Positions 41,053-50,670 of a DNA stretch of 64,000 nucleotides are shown one piece after another; the stretch's first letter is position 1; every line of letters begins with the position of its first letter. The notes under the pieces were generated by a model. That model was not told the origin of the DNA and made no database searches. It saw only the letters and a program-made list of their open reading frames with translations. The stretch covers positions 1 through 64,000 of the forward strand of contig JAPPGA010000016.1 in the NCBI GenBank assembly GCA_028821515.1, in the 5' to 3' direction. The DNA is from Gammaproteobacteria bacterium. Lineage in GTDB: Bacteria > Pseudomonadota > Gammaproteobacteria > Pseudomonadales > Azotimanducaceae. Made by a program: the position numbers and the translations under genes.

Positions 41053-42450
41053 TCAGGCGCTTCCGGGAGCTTGCACCGAGGCATCGGTCGCGTCGGTGCC
41101 CGCCTCCTCCTGCTCGTGCGAACGCCGCTGACGCCCCCAATGGGCTTCCGCTTCACGATCCGCAGCGGCCGGATCACAGATTCCCGCCAGGCAAACCGAA
41201 AGTTCCTCCGCCTTCGCCGGATCCGCCTCGTATTGGTTCTCGAGTTCCTCCGGATCGTTGCCGAGATCGAACAACTGGTGCGGCGCCTCCACGTTGTGGA
41301 TCAGCTTCCAGTCACCCCGGCGCACCATGAACGAACTGCCGCGGGTGCCATGGCCATGGTATTCGGAGAAGACGAACCGGTTTCCGTTCTCAATGGTCGA
41401 CGCGGCCAGGGGAACGCCCAGCCAGCCCTCGGGTTGTTGCGCGCCAGTCAGGGAGAACACGCTGGCCTGCAGATCGTGCAGGTCGACGGGTACCGTCACC
41501 CGAACGCCCGCCTCGAAGTCCGGACCTGCGGCGATCATCGGGATTCGGGCGGCATCCTCGAGCAGGTTGCACTTCCACCATAGCCCGAACTTGCCGAGCA
41601 TCTCGCCGTGGTCCGAGGTGTAGACAAGGTTTGTCGTGCTCGCGAGACCCGCATCCGCGACGGCGGACCGCAGCCGCCCAAGTTGCCCGTCGATAAAACT
41701 GACGCAGGCGTAGTAACCCCTGCGTAGCCCTCGAACCTGGTGCTCCTCGACATGCTCCAGGGCAAAATGCCTCCGCAGGTCGGCCGCGTATGGGTGTTGC
41801 GCGGTCGCAGCCTCGACCCCGTGTGCCGGGAGGTCGCCGTGGTCACGGTACTTGTCCCAGAGCTCGTCGGTGCAGAAATGGGGAAAGTGCGGCTTCACCA
41901 GGTTGACATAGAGGACCCAGGGCCGATTGATTTCGGGTGCCCGGGTCCGCAGCCATTCGACCGCCGCATCCATGTACACGACGTCGTTTTTCCACGGCCG
42001 TTCGTGAATCCCGTAGTGGTCGAGACGCCTTTCCGCGCCTTGCCGGACGGCCAGCGGGCGGCGGCGCGTCGCCTTGTCAAAGCCCCAGGCAAGGTCGTGG
42101 GTTTCGATGGTCTCCGCGAATCCCAGTTCGGCGACCGGCCGGTAGGCGTGCACCTTGCCGATGAAGACGGAATGGACGCCCTCGTCGCCGAGTACGGCGC
42201 CAAGGCCATGGGTTTCGGGCGGAATGTTGCCGCGGTTGTTGCCGTAGGCCTTGACGGCGTGGACCCGCTTCCCCGTGAGAAAAGCGGAGCGGCTCGGCAC
42301 ACAGAGCGGCGACGGGCAATACGCCTGCTCGAACAATGTGCCGTGGTCGGCAAGCCACTGCATGTTCGGGGTGTCGACGAATTCGTGGCCATACGGCGAC
42401 GAGTATCGCGGATTGTGCTCGTCGGACATGAAGACGATGACGTTGGACAT
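41053..42450 (-). CDS. sulfatase (alkaline phosphatase superfamily)
   Basis: The 465-residue sulfatase starts MSNVIVFMSDEHNPRYSS (metal-binding Asp-Glu-His region). It carries the formylglycine signature LCVPSRSAFLTGKR, in which the Cys is converted by a maturase, then YTSDHGEMLGKFGLWWK and a C-terminal ELSVCLAGICDP region. No signal peptide is visible, so it may be cytoplasmic or a choline-sulfatase/arylsulfatase-like enzyme. ATG 42450 is preferred to the track's 42483. No formylglycine-generating enzyme is in the window. Confidence 0.9.
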   Translation of the reverse strand: MSNVIVFMSDEHNPRYSSPYGHEFVDTPNMQWLADHGTLFEQAYCPSPLCVPSRSAFLTGKRVHAVKAYGNNRGNIPPETHGLGAVLGDEGVHSVFIGKVHAYRPVAELGFAETIETHDLAWGFDKATRRRPLAVRQGAERRLDHYGIHERPWKNDVVYMDAAVEWLRTRAPEINRPWVLYVNLVKPHFPHFCTDELWDKYRDHGDLPAHGVEAATAQHPYAADLRRHFALEHVEEHQVRGLRRGYYACVSFIDGQLGRLRSAVADAGLASTTNLVYTSDHGEMLGKFGLWWKCNLLEDAARIPMIAAGPDFEAGVRVTVPVDLHDLQASVFSLTGAQQPEGWLGVPLAASTIENGNRFVFSEYHGHGTRGSSFMVRRGDWKLIHNVEAPHQLFDLGNDPEELENQYEADPAKAEELSVCLAGICDPAAADREAEAHWGRQRRSHEQEEAGTDATDASVQAPGSA

Positions 42451-42573
42451 GAGTGGCTTCCGGTCTTGCGGGGGGTCCGTCACGAACAGGATGTCGCCAG
42501 GTTCACCCGGACCGTCTCTTACGCCGCTCGGACTCTAGCACGCGTTCCGCGCACCATCCCCAACTCCGCGGGA

Positions 42574-42668
42574 TCAGTCAACCGCCTGGTAGACCAGTGC
42601 CCTGACCTTGTCGAAGTCGTTCAATCCGGGGGCCGGAATGACCTGCGCCATGTAGACGACGGTCAGCT
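42574..42668 (-). pseudogene. severed C-terminal end of the serine hydrolase gene
   Basis: In a different frame just past the truncated hydrolase, the sequence encodes ELTVVYMAQVIPAPGL followed by NDFDKVRALVYQAVD and a stop. The paralogue at 45861-47087 has WVDPVEQLSVVFMTQLMP at the matching place. One missing G near 42668-42670 would explain the split. Confidence 0.7.
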
Positions 42669-43805
42669 CTCGACGGGGTCTACCCAGTACGAGGTGTGGT
42701 AGGCACCGCCCCAATAGAACTCGCCCACTGTCCCGGGCAGTCCCCGCGATCCGGGATTCGAGACCGTCCCGAAACCCAGGCCGAAACCGCCACCGGGAAA
42801 GGTACTCGCGATGTCGCCCAGGTTGTCGGTGGTCATCAGTTCGACGGACTTGCGGGAGAGGATTGGTCCCCCGCCGTTCCGGATCGCCTCCAGGAATCGC
42901 GTGTAGTCGGCGGTGGTGGAGAGCAGGCCGGCGCCTCCCGAGAAGCTGCGCCTTGGGCCAGCGACGTAGTGGCCCTGGCCGTGGAACGGCGTACTCGCGT
43001 CCGGGAGCACAAGGTCGCCTTCCGGTGTGCGCGAATACACGACGGCCAGGCGGTCGGCCTTGGCCGGCGGCAGGTAGAACGACGTGTCCGTCATGCCGAG
43101 CGGGGCGAAGATCTCGGCCTCGAGGTATCGGTCGAGCGGTGTGCCGCTCGCGACTTCGACAATCGCCCCGAGAATGTCTGTGTTGTAGCCGTATACCCAA
43201 CGTTCTCCTGGATGCGCGTCCATGGGCAGTCCACCGATCCGGCGGACGGTCTCGCGGATGGGTTCGTCGCGGTGTCCGAAGTACCAGTGCTGGATGCCGG
43301 CGGCCTGCCATTGCTCGGCGGCGGGTCCATCCCCGTACCCGACCCCGGCGGTGTGGGTCAGGAGGTCCCGAATCGTGATCGGGCGCGCGGCGTCGACGAC
43401 TTCGTAGCCTCGATCGTCTCCGGCGATCGCGACGCGGGTGGCGGCGTACTCGGGCAGAAAATCGCCCGCCGGCTGCGTGACGAGCAGTGCGCCGCGTTCC
43501 TGCAGCATCAGGACGGCGGTGCTGACCACCGCCTTCGACATCGAGGCGATGCGGAATACGGTGTCGGGCTGCATGGGCGCTTTCGCCTCGCGGTCCCGGA
43601 ACCCGGCGGCTCGGTGGTAGACAGTGCGGCCGTCGTGGGTGATCTGCAGCACCGCACCCGGGATCTTCTGCTCGTCGACGTAGGTGTCGAGGAATTCATC
43701 AACCCGTGCCAGGCGTTCGGAAGACACGCCCGCGAGGGCCGGCAGGGCAAGCGCACAGAGTGCGATGAGCGAGACGCGATATTGCGCGATACGGTTACGT
43801 GGCAT
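42663..43805 (-). CDS. class C beta-lactamase-like serine hydrolase, 3' frameshifted
   Basis: This is a periplasmic serine hydrolase of the beta-lactamase/EstB/DD-peptidase family. It has a signal peptide (VSLIALCALALPALAG), active-site SMSK (SxxK), YGYNTD (YxN) and the C-terminal FYWGGAYHTSYWVDPVE region. The frame stops prematurely right after WVDPVE, and the missing tail lies in another frame (42574-42668). The ATG at 43805 is chosen because it places the signal peptide at the N-terminus. The core is complete, so it might retain some activity. Alternatively the frameshift is a sequencing error. Confidence 0.82.
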   Translation of the reverse strand: MPRNRIAQYRVSLIALCALALPALAGVSSERLARVDEFLDTYVDEQKIPGAVLQITHDGRTVYHRAAGFRDREAKAPMQPDTVFRIASMSKAVVSTAVLMLQERGALLVTQPAGDFLPEYAATRVAIAGDDRGYEVVDAARPITIRDLLTHTAGVGYGDGPAAEQWQAAGIQHWYFGHRDEPIRETVRRIGGLPMDAHPGERWVYGYNTDILGAIVEVASGTPLDRYLEAEIFAPLGMTDTSFYLPPAKADRLAVVYSRTPEGDLVLPDASTPFHGQGHYVAGPRRSFSGGAGLLSTTADYTRFLEAIRNGGGPILSRKSVELMTTDNLGDIASTFPGGGFGLGFGTVSNPGSRGLPGTVGEFYWGGAYHTSYWVDPVES

Positions 43806-44148
43806 TGGTTCGGATCTCTGCAGAATTCGCTGTCGCCGCGATGGCTCACCTCCGCCGGCAAACGCGTGACGGGGTAGCCGCAACATCATAGCTCCCCCTT
43901 TGGGTCGCACCGTCCTGTTTTCTGCTATCCGGCGAGTTTGAACGGCGGCGCCCAGGGTGCCATCGGCAGGGAGATCGTCAAGGGAGACTGTTGCAGGTCG
44001 GTGCATTTCGCCAGCCAATGGTCAGATTCGCCATCCGTCGTCGAGTGGCGGTTCGCTAAGCCATTGATTTATGGTCCAACGGTTATAGTCAATCGTTGGC
44101 ACGACTATTGATTTGATTGGCGCAGTTCCATTGGATAACGAGGATAAG
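43806..44148. other. 343-base intergenic region with a possible promoter
   Basis: No gene is visible. It separates the divergent serine hydrolase and DUF4097-like genes. The right half is AT-richer, with CCAACG and CGTTGG (44076-44081, 44094-44099) flanking TATAGT (44084-44089), a possible -10 for the rightward gene, and repeated ATTGATTT. No convincing -35 was found. Confidence 0.4.
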
Positions 44149-45096
44149 ATGCTGAATACAGGAACTCTCCCCGCAGGGGCCGTGTTGGCCATGGTTTCAT
44201 CGGTGTTCGCATCCGGATTGCATGCAGAACATCGTTCGTTCGACGTGTCGCCCGGCAGCCGTTTCGTGCTCGATGCGGACTGGGGCCAGGTCGAAGTTCG
44301 AGCCAGGGAAGGCGCCGTCGTCGAGGTCGATGTAGAACGCACCGAAAAGGTACTGCTGGAGTTCGACCAGGTCGACGACACGGTTACCGTTCGCTCCGAA
44401 ACGCGGAACAAGGGCGTGTTCGGCTGGTTCAGGAACAACCGGGGTCCGGCCCCGGTGTTCCGCGTCACCGTGCCGACCCGTACGGACCTGGATCTGACTA
44501 CGGTTGGCGGCAACGTGGAGGTTGCCGACCTCGAGGGAAGCGTCATGGTAAGTACGGTTGGGGGCAGGATCGCCCTGGGCGAGATAGTCGGCGACGTGGA
44601 AAGCCGCACCGCTGGAGGTTCCATCGAAGTCGCTGCGGCTTCGGGCACCGTGCGGGCAAACACGACCGGCGGATCGATACGGATAGGCCGCGCGGCTGGC
44701 GGCGTGGAAGCCAAGACTACTGGCGGGTCCATCCATATCGAGGAATCGGGAGGGCCGGTGGTCGCCCGCACGACGGGTGGGTCAATGGAACTTGGGCGCG
44801 TTCACGGGTCCATCGACGCCCGCACGACGGGTGGCTCGATCGGCGCCGCTCTCGCCGGTCAACCCGGCGGCGATTCCGACCTGCGCACAACCGGCGGCAG
44901 CATTCACCTGGCGATTGCGGAGGACATTGCCCTCGACCTCGATGCCCGAACCATCGGAGGTCGTGTATCGGTGGACATACCGGTCACGAACCAGCAGATG
45001 GAAGGCAAATCCAAGCTTGCGGCCTCGGTCAACGGCGGCGGTCCGGGCTTGACCCTCAGAACTACGGGCGGTTCGGTCCAGGTACGGGGTATGTAG
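44149..45096 (+). CDS. DUF4097-like exported beta-solenoid repeat protein
   Basis: This 315-residue protein has a signal peptide (AGAVLAMVSSVFASGLHA), a beta-rich domain and then at least eight short repeats centred on TTGGSI, spaced about 17-20 residues (for example ANTTGGSIRIG, AKTTGGSIHIE, ARTTGGSMEL). This is the DUF4097 / putative adhesin pattern, predicted to form a right-handed beta-solenoid. Cellular role is unknown; surface or periplasmic location is inferred. ATG 44149 follows GAGGATAAG. The track start at 44113 would bury the signal. Confidence 0.75.
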   Translation: MLNTGTLPAGAVLAMVSSVFASGLHAEHRSFDVSPGSRFVLDADWGQVEVRAREGAVVEVDVERTEKVLLEFDQVDDTVTVRSETRNKGVFGWFRNNRGPAPVFRVTVPTRTDLDLTTVGGNVEVADLEGSVMVSTVGGRIALGEIVGDVESRTAGGSIEVAAASGTVRANTTGGSIRIGRAAGGVEAKTTGGSIHIEESGGPVVARTTGGSMELGRVHGSIDARTTGGSIGAALAGQPGGDSDLRTTGGSIHLAIAEDIALDLDARTIGGRVSVDIPVTNQQMEGKSKLAASVNGGGPGLTLRTTGGSVQVRGM

Positions 45097-45188
45097 AAGG
45101 CGCGCCGGAGCGTTCGTCAACGACGTGTTCTATCGGCAAGAGTCCGTATCGACGCCGCCTCGCGGTCAGGGAGCTGGCGTCGGGACGG

Positions 45189-45815
45189 CTATTCCTCCCA
45201 GCGGTCCCAGCACATGGTTTCTTCGACGGGCAGACGTGTGACCGGCCCGAAGTTTCCGGACGGATAGCCGACCGGAATGAGGCAGAAAGGTGCCATGTCG
45301 TCCGGTAGATGGAGCACTTCGCGCACCGCCGCGCGGTCCGACAGGCCCAGCGTGGTCGGCGTCGCGCCCAGTCCCAGCGCCCGGGCAGCCAGCAGCAGGT
45401 TCTGTACCGCCGGCCATATCGAGCCGCCGCCCCTGGCTCCAGCCTGGGGGTTATCGACGACCGACTCACCAAATCGGTAACAGGCGATGACGAGCGCCGG
45501 AATGTCCTGCATGTGCTCAGCCTGCCAGCGCACCGCGGCGAGCAGGCGCTGCCTTTTCTCGTCTGGAGGTTCTTCTTCCGTGCGCACGTCGATATACCGC
45601 GTCGCGGCCGCCTTGTTCAGGGCGGCCAGTCGCGATCGCTGTTCGGCATCCCGAACGACGATCCACCGTGCGCCCTGCTGGTTGGAACCCGTCGGCGCCT
45701 GGTTGGCGGCGTCGATCAGCTTGAGCAGCAGGTTCTCCGGCACCGGGTCCGGCTTGAGCCGCCGCATCGCGCGGCAGTTGTAGATCGTCTCGAAGATTCC
45801 CATTTCGGTTGCCAT
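45189..45815 (-). CDS. nitroreductase-family flavoprotein
   Basis: This 208-residue FMN-dependent nitroreductase has the N-terminal NCRAMRRLKPDPVPE FMN-contact arginines, AANQAPTGSNQQGARWIVV, and the later GSIWPAVQNLLLAARALGLGATPTT and VGYPSGNFGPVTRLP. It reduces nitro compounds, quinones or similar acceptors with NAD(P)H. It is followed after 45 bases by the second serine hydrolase gene on the same strand. Confidence 0.88.
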   Translation of the reverse strand: MATEMGIFETIYNCRAMRRLKPDPVPENLLLKLIDAANQAPTGSNQQGARWIVVRDAEQRSRLAALNKAAATRYIDVRTEEEPPDEKRQRLLAAVRWQAEHMQDIPALVIACYRFGESVVDNPQAGARGGGSIWPAVQNLLLAARALGLGATPTTLGLSDRAAVREVLHLPDDMAPFCLIPVGYPSGNFGPVTRLPVEETMCWDRWEE

Positions 45816-45860
45816 GGTTGCTCCCTGCGTTTCGGCCGTGTTGTAGCGAGTGCGCCTGCG

Positions 45861-47087
45861 TCAGTCCTCGATCGCGGCGTAGATCATGTTCTTGAGTTCT
45901 CCCCGGAAGTTGAAGACGCCGTAGGGCATGAGCTGGGTCATGAACACGACGGACAACTGTTCGACCGGATCCACCCACATGATGGTGGATGCGGCGCCGC
46001 CCCAGTAGAAGTCGCTGGCGCTGGGGCCGCCCGTCCCGACCACGTCCAGCGACATGGCGAAACCGAGGCCGAAGCCGACGCCCGCGTAAGGCGTCTCGGC
46101 AAACCTCCCCACCGCAATCTCGGTCATGTCGCAGCCATTCGCCAGGTGATTCCGGGTCATCAGCCGAAGTGTGCGAGGACCCAGGATGCGTGCGCCGTCC
46201 AGTTCCCCGCCACGGCACAACATTTCGCAGAAACGCAGGTAGTCCTGGGTGGTGCTGATCAGTCCGCCGCCGCCGGAGAAGAACGTGGGATGGGTGCGCA
46301 AAGCACTTGTCTCGGGATCGTCGAGGACCTTCAGCGCGCCGCCGGGTTGCCACTGGTAGCTCGCGGACAGCCTGCCCGCCTTCGATTCCGGGACACTGAA
46401 GGCGGTGTCGGGCATCCCGAGGGGTTCGAAGATGTGCTCCTCGAAGTAGCGGTCCAGCGGCGTGCCGGACAACGCTTCGACCAGGTAGCCGCAGACGTCC
46501 GTGGCGCAGGAGTAGTGCCACCGCTCGCCGGGGTCGTAGTACAGGGGGACGCCGGCAAGCTTGTCGACAAAGGTCTGCAGTGTCTCGCCGGGGCCACGCC
46601 GGGCTCCCGCGCGCTGGTAGGCCTTGTCCACCGGATGATCGGATCCGCCGTAGGAGAGTCCGGCGGTATGGCCGAGGATGTGGCGGAAAGTCATCGGACG
46701 CCTGGCGGGACGCGTGATCATATTCTCGTCGTTTCCCGAGACGTAGACCTCCTGCCCCCGCCAGGCGGGGATAACGCTGTGGACGGGGTCGTTCAGTTGA
46801 AACATGCCCCGTTCCCAGAGCTGCATCAGCGCCACCGAAGTGATCGGCTTCGTCATCGAGTGGATGCGGAACAGGGTGTCGTCGGCCATGGTCCGCCCGC
46901 GCTCGAGGTCCATGTGACCGAATGACGCGAAGCAGGCAAGCTCGCCGCGCCGCGCGACGGCGAGTTGGCAGCCGGCGATGTGCTGCGGTTCGACGTAGTC
47001 GTGTTCGAGGTGATCGACAACGCGTTGCAGGCGCTCCGCGTTGAGTCCGGCCTCTGCCGCCGCCGTTTCGCTGATCCCTGGTGCCAT
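45861..47087 (-). CDS. class C beta-lactamase-like serine hydrolase
   Basis: The 408-residue paralogue of the gene at 42663-43805 has active site HSMTKPI (SxxK), HYSCATD in place of YxN, the VEALSGTPLDRYFEEHIFEPLGMPDT segment and C-terminal FYWGGAASTIMWVDPVEQL. The second motif reads Y-S-C, so the canonical Asn is not obvious. No signal peptide is visible from ATG 47087, suggesting a cytoplasmic esterase/transesterase. A start at 47120 is also possible. The track start at 47381 lies inside yceH. Confidence 0.84.
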   Translation of the reverse strand: MAPGISETAAAEAGLNAERLQRVVDHLEHDYVEPQHIAGCQLAVARRGELACFASFGHMDLERGRTMADDTLFRIHSMTKPITSVALMQLWERGMFQLNDPVHSVIPAWRGQEVYVSGNDENMITRPARRPMTFRHILGHTAGLSYGGSDHPVDKAYQRAGARRGPGETLQTFVDKLAGVPLYYDPGERWHYSCATDVCGYLVEALSGTPLDRYFEEHIFEPLGMPDTAFSVPESKAGRLSASYQWQPGGALKVLDDPETSALRTHPTFFSGGGGLISTTQDYLRFCEMLCRGGELDGARILGPRTLRLMTRNHLANGCDMTEIAVGRFAETPYAGVGFGLGFAMSLDVVGTGGPSASDFYWGGAASTIMWVDPVEQLSVVFMTQLMPYGVFNFRGELKNMIYAAIED

Positions 47088-47309
47088 CGCTCCCCCGTGC
47101 CGATACGCGAAATGGAGCATGGTACATGGCTGTCCTTTCTGGCGCAGTTCACGCAACAGGGAATGGAGGCGAAGCGAAGGGGGGCGTTGAAAGGTAGGTT
47201 GGGCGGTTTCTGTCGACCGTCGACTCGGCGATACTCCGTCTTCGTGTTGACCGCTGCACAAGGCCCGTTTACGGTTCGCGTCCCGCCGAACAACGCGCGA
47301 GTATTCAGC

Positions 47310-47951
47310 ATGAAACTCACCCTCAACGAGACGCGCATCGTCGGCTGTCTCATGGAGAAGGCAGTTGTCACGCCGGATCAATGCCCCCTGACGCTGAACG
47401 CCCTGGTGGCTGCCTGCAACCAGAAGTCAAGCCGGGATCCGGTATTGTCGCTGGACAGAGGCACCGTGCAGCGTACGGCGCGCGAGTTGGAAGAGAAGTG
47501 CCTGGTCGCGACCGAGGAGAATTTCAGGACCGGCGTGATGAAGTACCGGCAGCGACTCTGCAATACGACGTTCAGTGACTTCCATTTTGCCGAAGACGAG
47601 TACGCGGTCGTTTGTTTGCTGATGTTGCGCGGTCCGCAGACACCCGGTGAATTACGCACGCGTTGCGGTCGCTTGCATGCCTTCGCCGACAATGAATCCG
47701 TTGCCAGCACCTTGCTCAGGCTGACAGACCCGGGTCGCGAAGGCGGACCGGTCGTAGCGCGGCTGGCGCGAGTTCCGGGCCGCCGGGACCATCAGTATGC
47801 ACACCTGTTCGCGGGGGAGATCGAATCGGTGCCAATGGAACCGGTGGTCGGGCGCTCGGCGGCGCGGCCGAGTCGCCTGGCGGAGCTGGAAGCCCGAGTT
47901 GACGCGCTGGAACTTGAGCTGGCGGCGCTGAAGGGGCAACTGTCGACATAG
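47310..47951 (+). CDS. yceH: YceH-like DUF480 protein
   Basis: The 213-residue protein matches YceH. It starts [30 protein letters not shown], continues with [13 protein letters not shown], and has the second winged-helix-like half [18 protein letters not shown]. It ends in a coiled-coil tail [20 protein letters not shown]. The fold predicts two winged helices, but the function is not established. ATG 47310 matches the length of the Escherichia coli protein. Confidence 0.9.
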   Translation: MKLTLNETRIVGCLMEKAVVTPDQCPLTLNALVAACNQKSSRDPVLSLDRGTVQRTARELEEKCLVATEENFRTGVMKYRQRLCNTTFSDFHFAEDEYAVVCLLMLRGPQTPGELRTRCGRLHAFADNESVASTLLRLTDPGREGGPVVARLARVPGRRDHQYAHLFAGEIESVPMEPVVGRSAARPSRLAELEARVDALELELAALKGQLST

Positions 47952-48027
47952 ATTGCCCCGTTTGCCGGGTATGGATTCGCGGGGCGCTTCAGACATAATG
48001 CGCGGCTGCTCTCGGCCCCGATGCCCC

Positions 48028-49854
48028 ATGGAAATCCGCAACGTCGCCATCATCGCCCATGTCGACCACGGCAAGACCACGCTGGTGGACTGCCTACTGC
48101 GGCAAACGGCGAGCACTTCGTCGCGCGTCGAGATCGCCGAGCGCGCGCTGGACAGCAACGAACTGGAACGCGAGCGCGGCATTACGATCCTCTCAAAGAC
48201 GACATCCGTGGAACACGCCGGATGCCGCATCAATATCGTCGATACGCCGGGGCATACGGATTTCGGCGGCGAGGTGGAGCGGATCATGTCGATGGTTGAC
48301 TCGGTCCTGCTGGTCGTCGATGCGGTGGAGGGGCCGATGCCGCAGACCCGTTTCGTCACCAGCAAGGCGTTCGCGGCGGGTCTCGACCCCATACTGGTGG
48401 TGAACAAGATCGACCGTGACAGCGCGGCGCCGCATCGGGTCGTCGACGAAGTCTTCGACCTGTTCGACCGGCTTGGAGCCAGCGAGTCGCAGCTCGACTT
48501 TCCTGTGGCGTTCACGTCGGCCACGCGAGGTATCGCCGGCCTCGATCCCGAACGGATGGCGGACGACATGATTCCGCTTCTCGACCTCGTGGTGGAGTGC
48601 GCGCGCCCGCCGAAGACCGATGCCGAAGGGCCGCTGCAAATGCAGGTCAGCACGCTGGATTACTCGACCTATGTGGGGGTCATCGGCATCGGGCGCGTGA
48701 TGCGGGGTACTGTCACACCGCGGATGCCGGTGGCGGTGGTGAACGCGGACGGGGTCGCCCGCCGCGCCAGGGTGCTGTCGGTGCACGCGAACCGGGGCCT
48801 CACGCGGATCGAGCTGCCATCGGCCTCGGCCGGTGACATCGTCTGCATTACCGGTATCGACGACATCGGGGTGTCCGACACCGTCTGCGACGTCAATGCC
48901 ATCGATCCACTCCCGCCGCTGGCCGTGGATGAACCAACGCTGACCATGATGTTCCGGGTCAATACGAGCCCGTTCGCCGGGCGCGAAGGCAGGTTCCTGA
49001 CCAGCCGCCAGATCCGGGACCGGCTGCTGCGGGAGGCTTCGCACAACGTTGCGCTGCGTGTCGAGGAGACCGACGATCCGGACCAGTTCAAGGTTTCTGG
49101 CCGCGGCGAGCTTCATCTCTCGGTGTTGCTCGAGACGATGCGCCGGGAGGGGTACGAATGCGCCGTCTCGCGGCCGACGGTCATCATGCGCGTCGTCGAC
49201 GGGGAGCGCCTCGAGCCGTTCGAGACCGTGGCCTTCGACATCGAAGCGGATCACCAGGGGCGGCTGATGGAAGCACTGGGTGAGCGCAAGGGCCAACTGG
49301 TCGACCTGCAGCACGACGGCGCGGGCCGCGTCCGGCTTGTCAGCAAACTGGCGACGAGAGCGCTGCTGGGCTTTCGCGCGGTATTCACGTCGCTCACGTC
49401 GGGTACGGGCATCATGAGCTTTTCCTCGGCCGGCTATGGTCCCGCGGTTCCCGGGCTCGAGACCGGACGCCAGGCCGGCGTCCTGATATCCAAGGAGACC
49501 GGCAGGGCCGTCGGCTATGCGCTCTTCAACCTGCAGGCGCGCGGGCGCCTGCTGGTGCGTCCCGGAGATGAGCTGTACGAAGGCATGGTGGTGGGTGTCC
49601 ACCAGCGTTCAAATGACCTGACGGTCAATCCGCTGCGGGAGAAGAAACTCACCAATATCCGGGCGGCGGGAAGCGACGAGAACATCCTGCTGGCCGCGCC
49701 GATGGAACTGTCGCTGGAACAGGCCCTCGAGTTCATCGACGACGACGAACTCGTCGAGGTCACCCCGGCATCGATCCGCATTCGCAAACGGCACTTGCGG
49801 GAGAGCGCCCGCCGCCGGGCGGGAGCGGAGGTCCTGGCTGCTCGCGGGCAGTAG
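48028..49854 (+). CDS. typA: TypA/BipA, ribosome-binding translational GTPase
   Basis: BipA is an EF-G-like GTPase that assists 50S assembly, especially at low temperature. The 608-residue product has G1 [10 protein letters not shown] (about residues 10-19), switch region [14 protein letters not shown]3 [16 protein letters not shown]4 NKIDR, and the C-terminal BipA-specific domain with [22 protein letters not shown] and [17 protein letters not shown] 48028 aligns with the family. It is 76 bases after yceH on the same strand. Confidence 0.96.
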   Translation: MEIRNVAIIAHVDHGKTTLVDCLLRQTASTSSRVEIAERALDSNELERERGITILSKTTSVEHAGCRINIVDTPGHTDFGGEVERIMSMVDSVLLVVDAVEGPMPQTRFVTSKAFAAGLDPILVVNKIDRDSAAPHRVVDEVFDLFDRLGASESQLDFPVAFTSATRGIAGLDPERMADDMIPLLDLVVECARPPKTDAEGPLQMQVSTLDYSTYVGVIGIGRVMRGTVTPRMPVAVVNADGVARRARVLSVHANRGLTRIELPSASAGDIVCITGIDDIGVSDTVCDVNAIDPLPPLAVDEPTLTMMFRVNTSPFAGREGRFLTSRQIRDRLLREASHNVALRVEETDDPDQFKVSGRGELHLSVLLETMRREGYECAVSRPTVIMRVVDGERLEPFETVAFDIEADHQGRLMEALGERKGQLVDLQHDGAGRVRLVSKLATRALLGFRAVFTSLTSGTGIMSFSSAGYGPAVPGLETGRQAGVLISKETGRAVGYALFNLQARGRLLVRPGDELYEGMVVGVHQRSNDLTVNPLREKKLTNIRAAGSDENILLAAPMELSLEQALEFIDDDELVEVTPASIRIRKRHLRESARRRAGAEVLAARGQ

Positions 49855-49871
49855 GTGACGGCAAGCCCGGG

Positions 49872-50648
49872 TCACACGTCCACGAGGGTCCAGCGCACGC
49901 CGCAGACGTCTACCCGGTCATCCGCCACGTAGCAGTTGCGCCGTTTTGCCGCGGCGAGAATCCTGTCCCGATCCCGTACCGCGAGATCGATGGCGCCTAG
50001 GCCCGGCCCACGCCCATCCGTCGCCTCCACGAAGCGCAGGGTGACGTTGTTGAGCGCGATACTCAGCGCGGCGCCGTCACGGGTCACGGGCAGATCGGTG
50101 ACATGGCCCCAGAGCTCCGCTATCGCGATCGGATCCGGACCCTGCAGTTCTACGGCGAGGTAGTCCACCGTCACGTCCTGGGCAACCTTGTCCTCCCATC
50201 CCGTGCCCCCGGCGGGCATCCAGTTGCCGTTGAAGTCGTCGTGCCGGTCCCAGTCGATCTCCAGGAACGACGCGATCATGTCGCGCGGATGCAGCTGGCA
50301 GATGTTCCAGTTCTCCCGCTGCGACTCCATGGCGATGCGCACGCCGCGGTCGAGCGCGCGCTGGCGCGCTGCCAGCTGTGTCGCCTTGTCGGCGCCCTGG
50401 GTGATCACCATATAACCGCCGTCGCCACCCCGCCGGTCAAGGTATCGTCCGCCGGCGGTACTGTCTTCGACAGGCGCCACCACCTCGAGGAAGTTGCGTC
50501 CGATCGGCATGAGCGTGTTCTCGAGGCCCCATTGGCCCACCCCGGGATCGACGAAGCACGACCTGATGCCGAAAACGTGGGTGAGACTGTCTATCGCCGG
50601 CGCGAGTTCGCGGGCGATCAGGCAGATCTGGCGCAGTTGGATGATCAT
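49872..50648 (-). CDS. VOC-superfamily (glyoxalase-like) protein
   Basis: This 258-residue protein has two glyoxalase-like betaalphabetabetabeta halves, of the type called glyoxalase-like domain protein. The first spans LRQICLIARELAPAIDSLTHVFG to NFLEVVAPVEDSTAGGRYLDRRGGDG. The second contains DYLAVELQGPDPIAIAELW and NNVTLRFVEA. The cofactor and substrate are unknown. It is upstream-coupled with the enolase-superfamily gene (22-base gap, same strand), so a shared catabolic pathway is plausible. Confidence 0.8.
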   Translation of the reverse strand: MIIQLRQICLIARELAPAIDSLTHVFGIRSCFVDPGVGQWGLENTLMPIGRNFLEVVAPVEDSTAGGRYLDRRGGDGGYMVITQGADKATQLAARQRALDRGVRIAMESQRENWNICQLHPRDMIASFLEIDWDRHDDFNGNWMPAGGTGWEDKVAQDVTVDYLAVELQGPDPIAIAELWGHVTDLPVTRDGAALSIALNNVTLRFVEATDGRGPGLGAIDLAVRDRDRILAAAKRRNCYVADDRVDVCGVRWTLVDV

Positions 50649-50670
50649 CGTCCCTCCCGGGTGGCGGATG

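Noticed and set aside
39020-41140. 706-residue minus-strand ORF
   Set aside because: It is antisense to the acyl-CoA ligase, with His/Arg-rich composition and no motifs.
45309-46925. 538-residue plus-strand ORF
   Set aside because: It is antisense to the nitroreductase and serine hydrolase genes, which have clear catalytic motifs.
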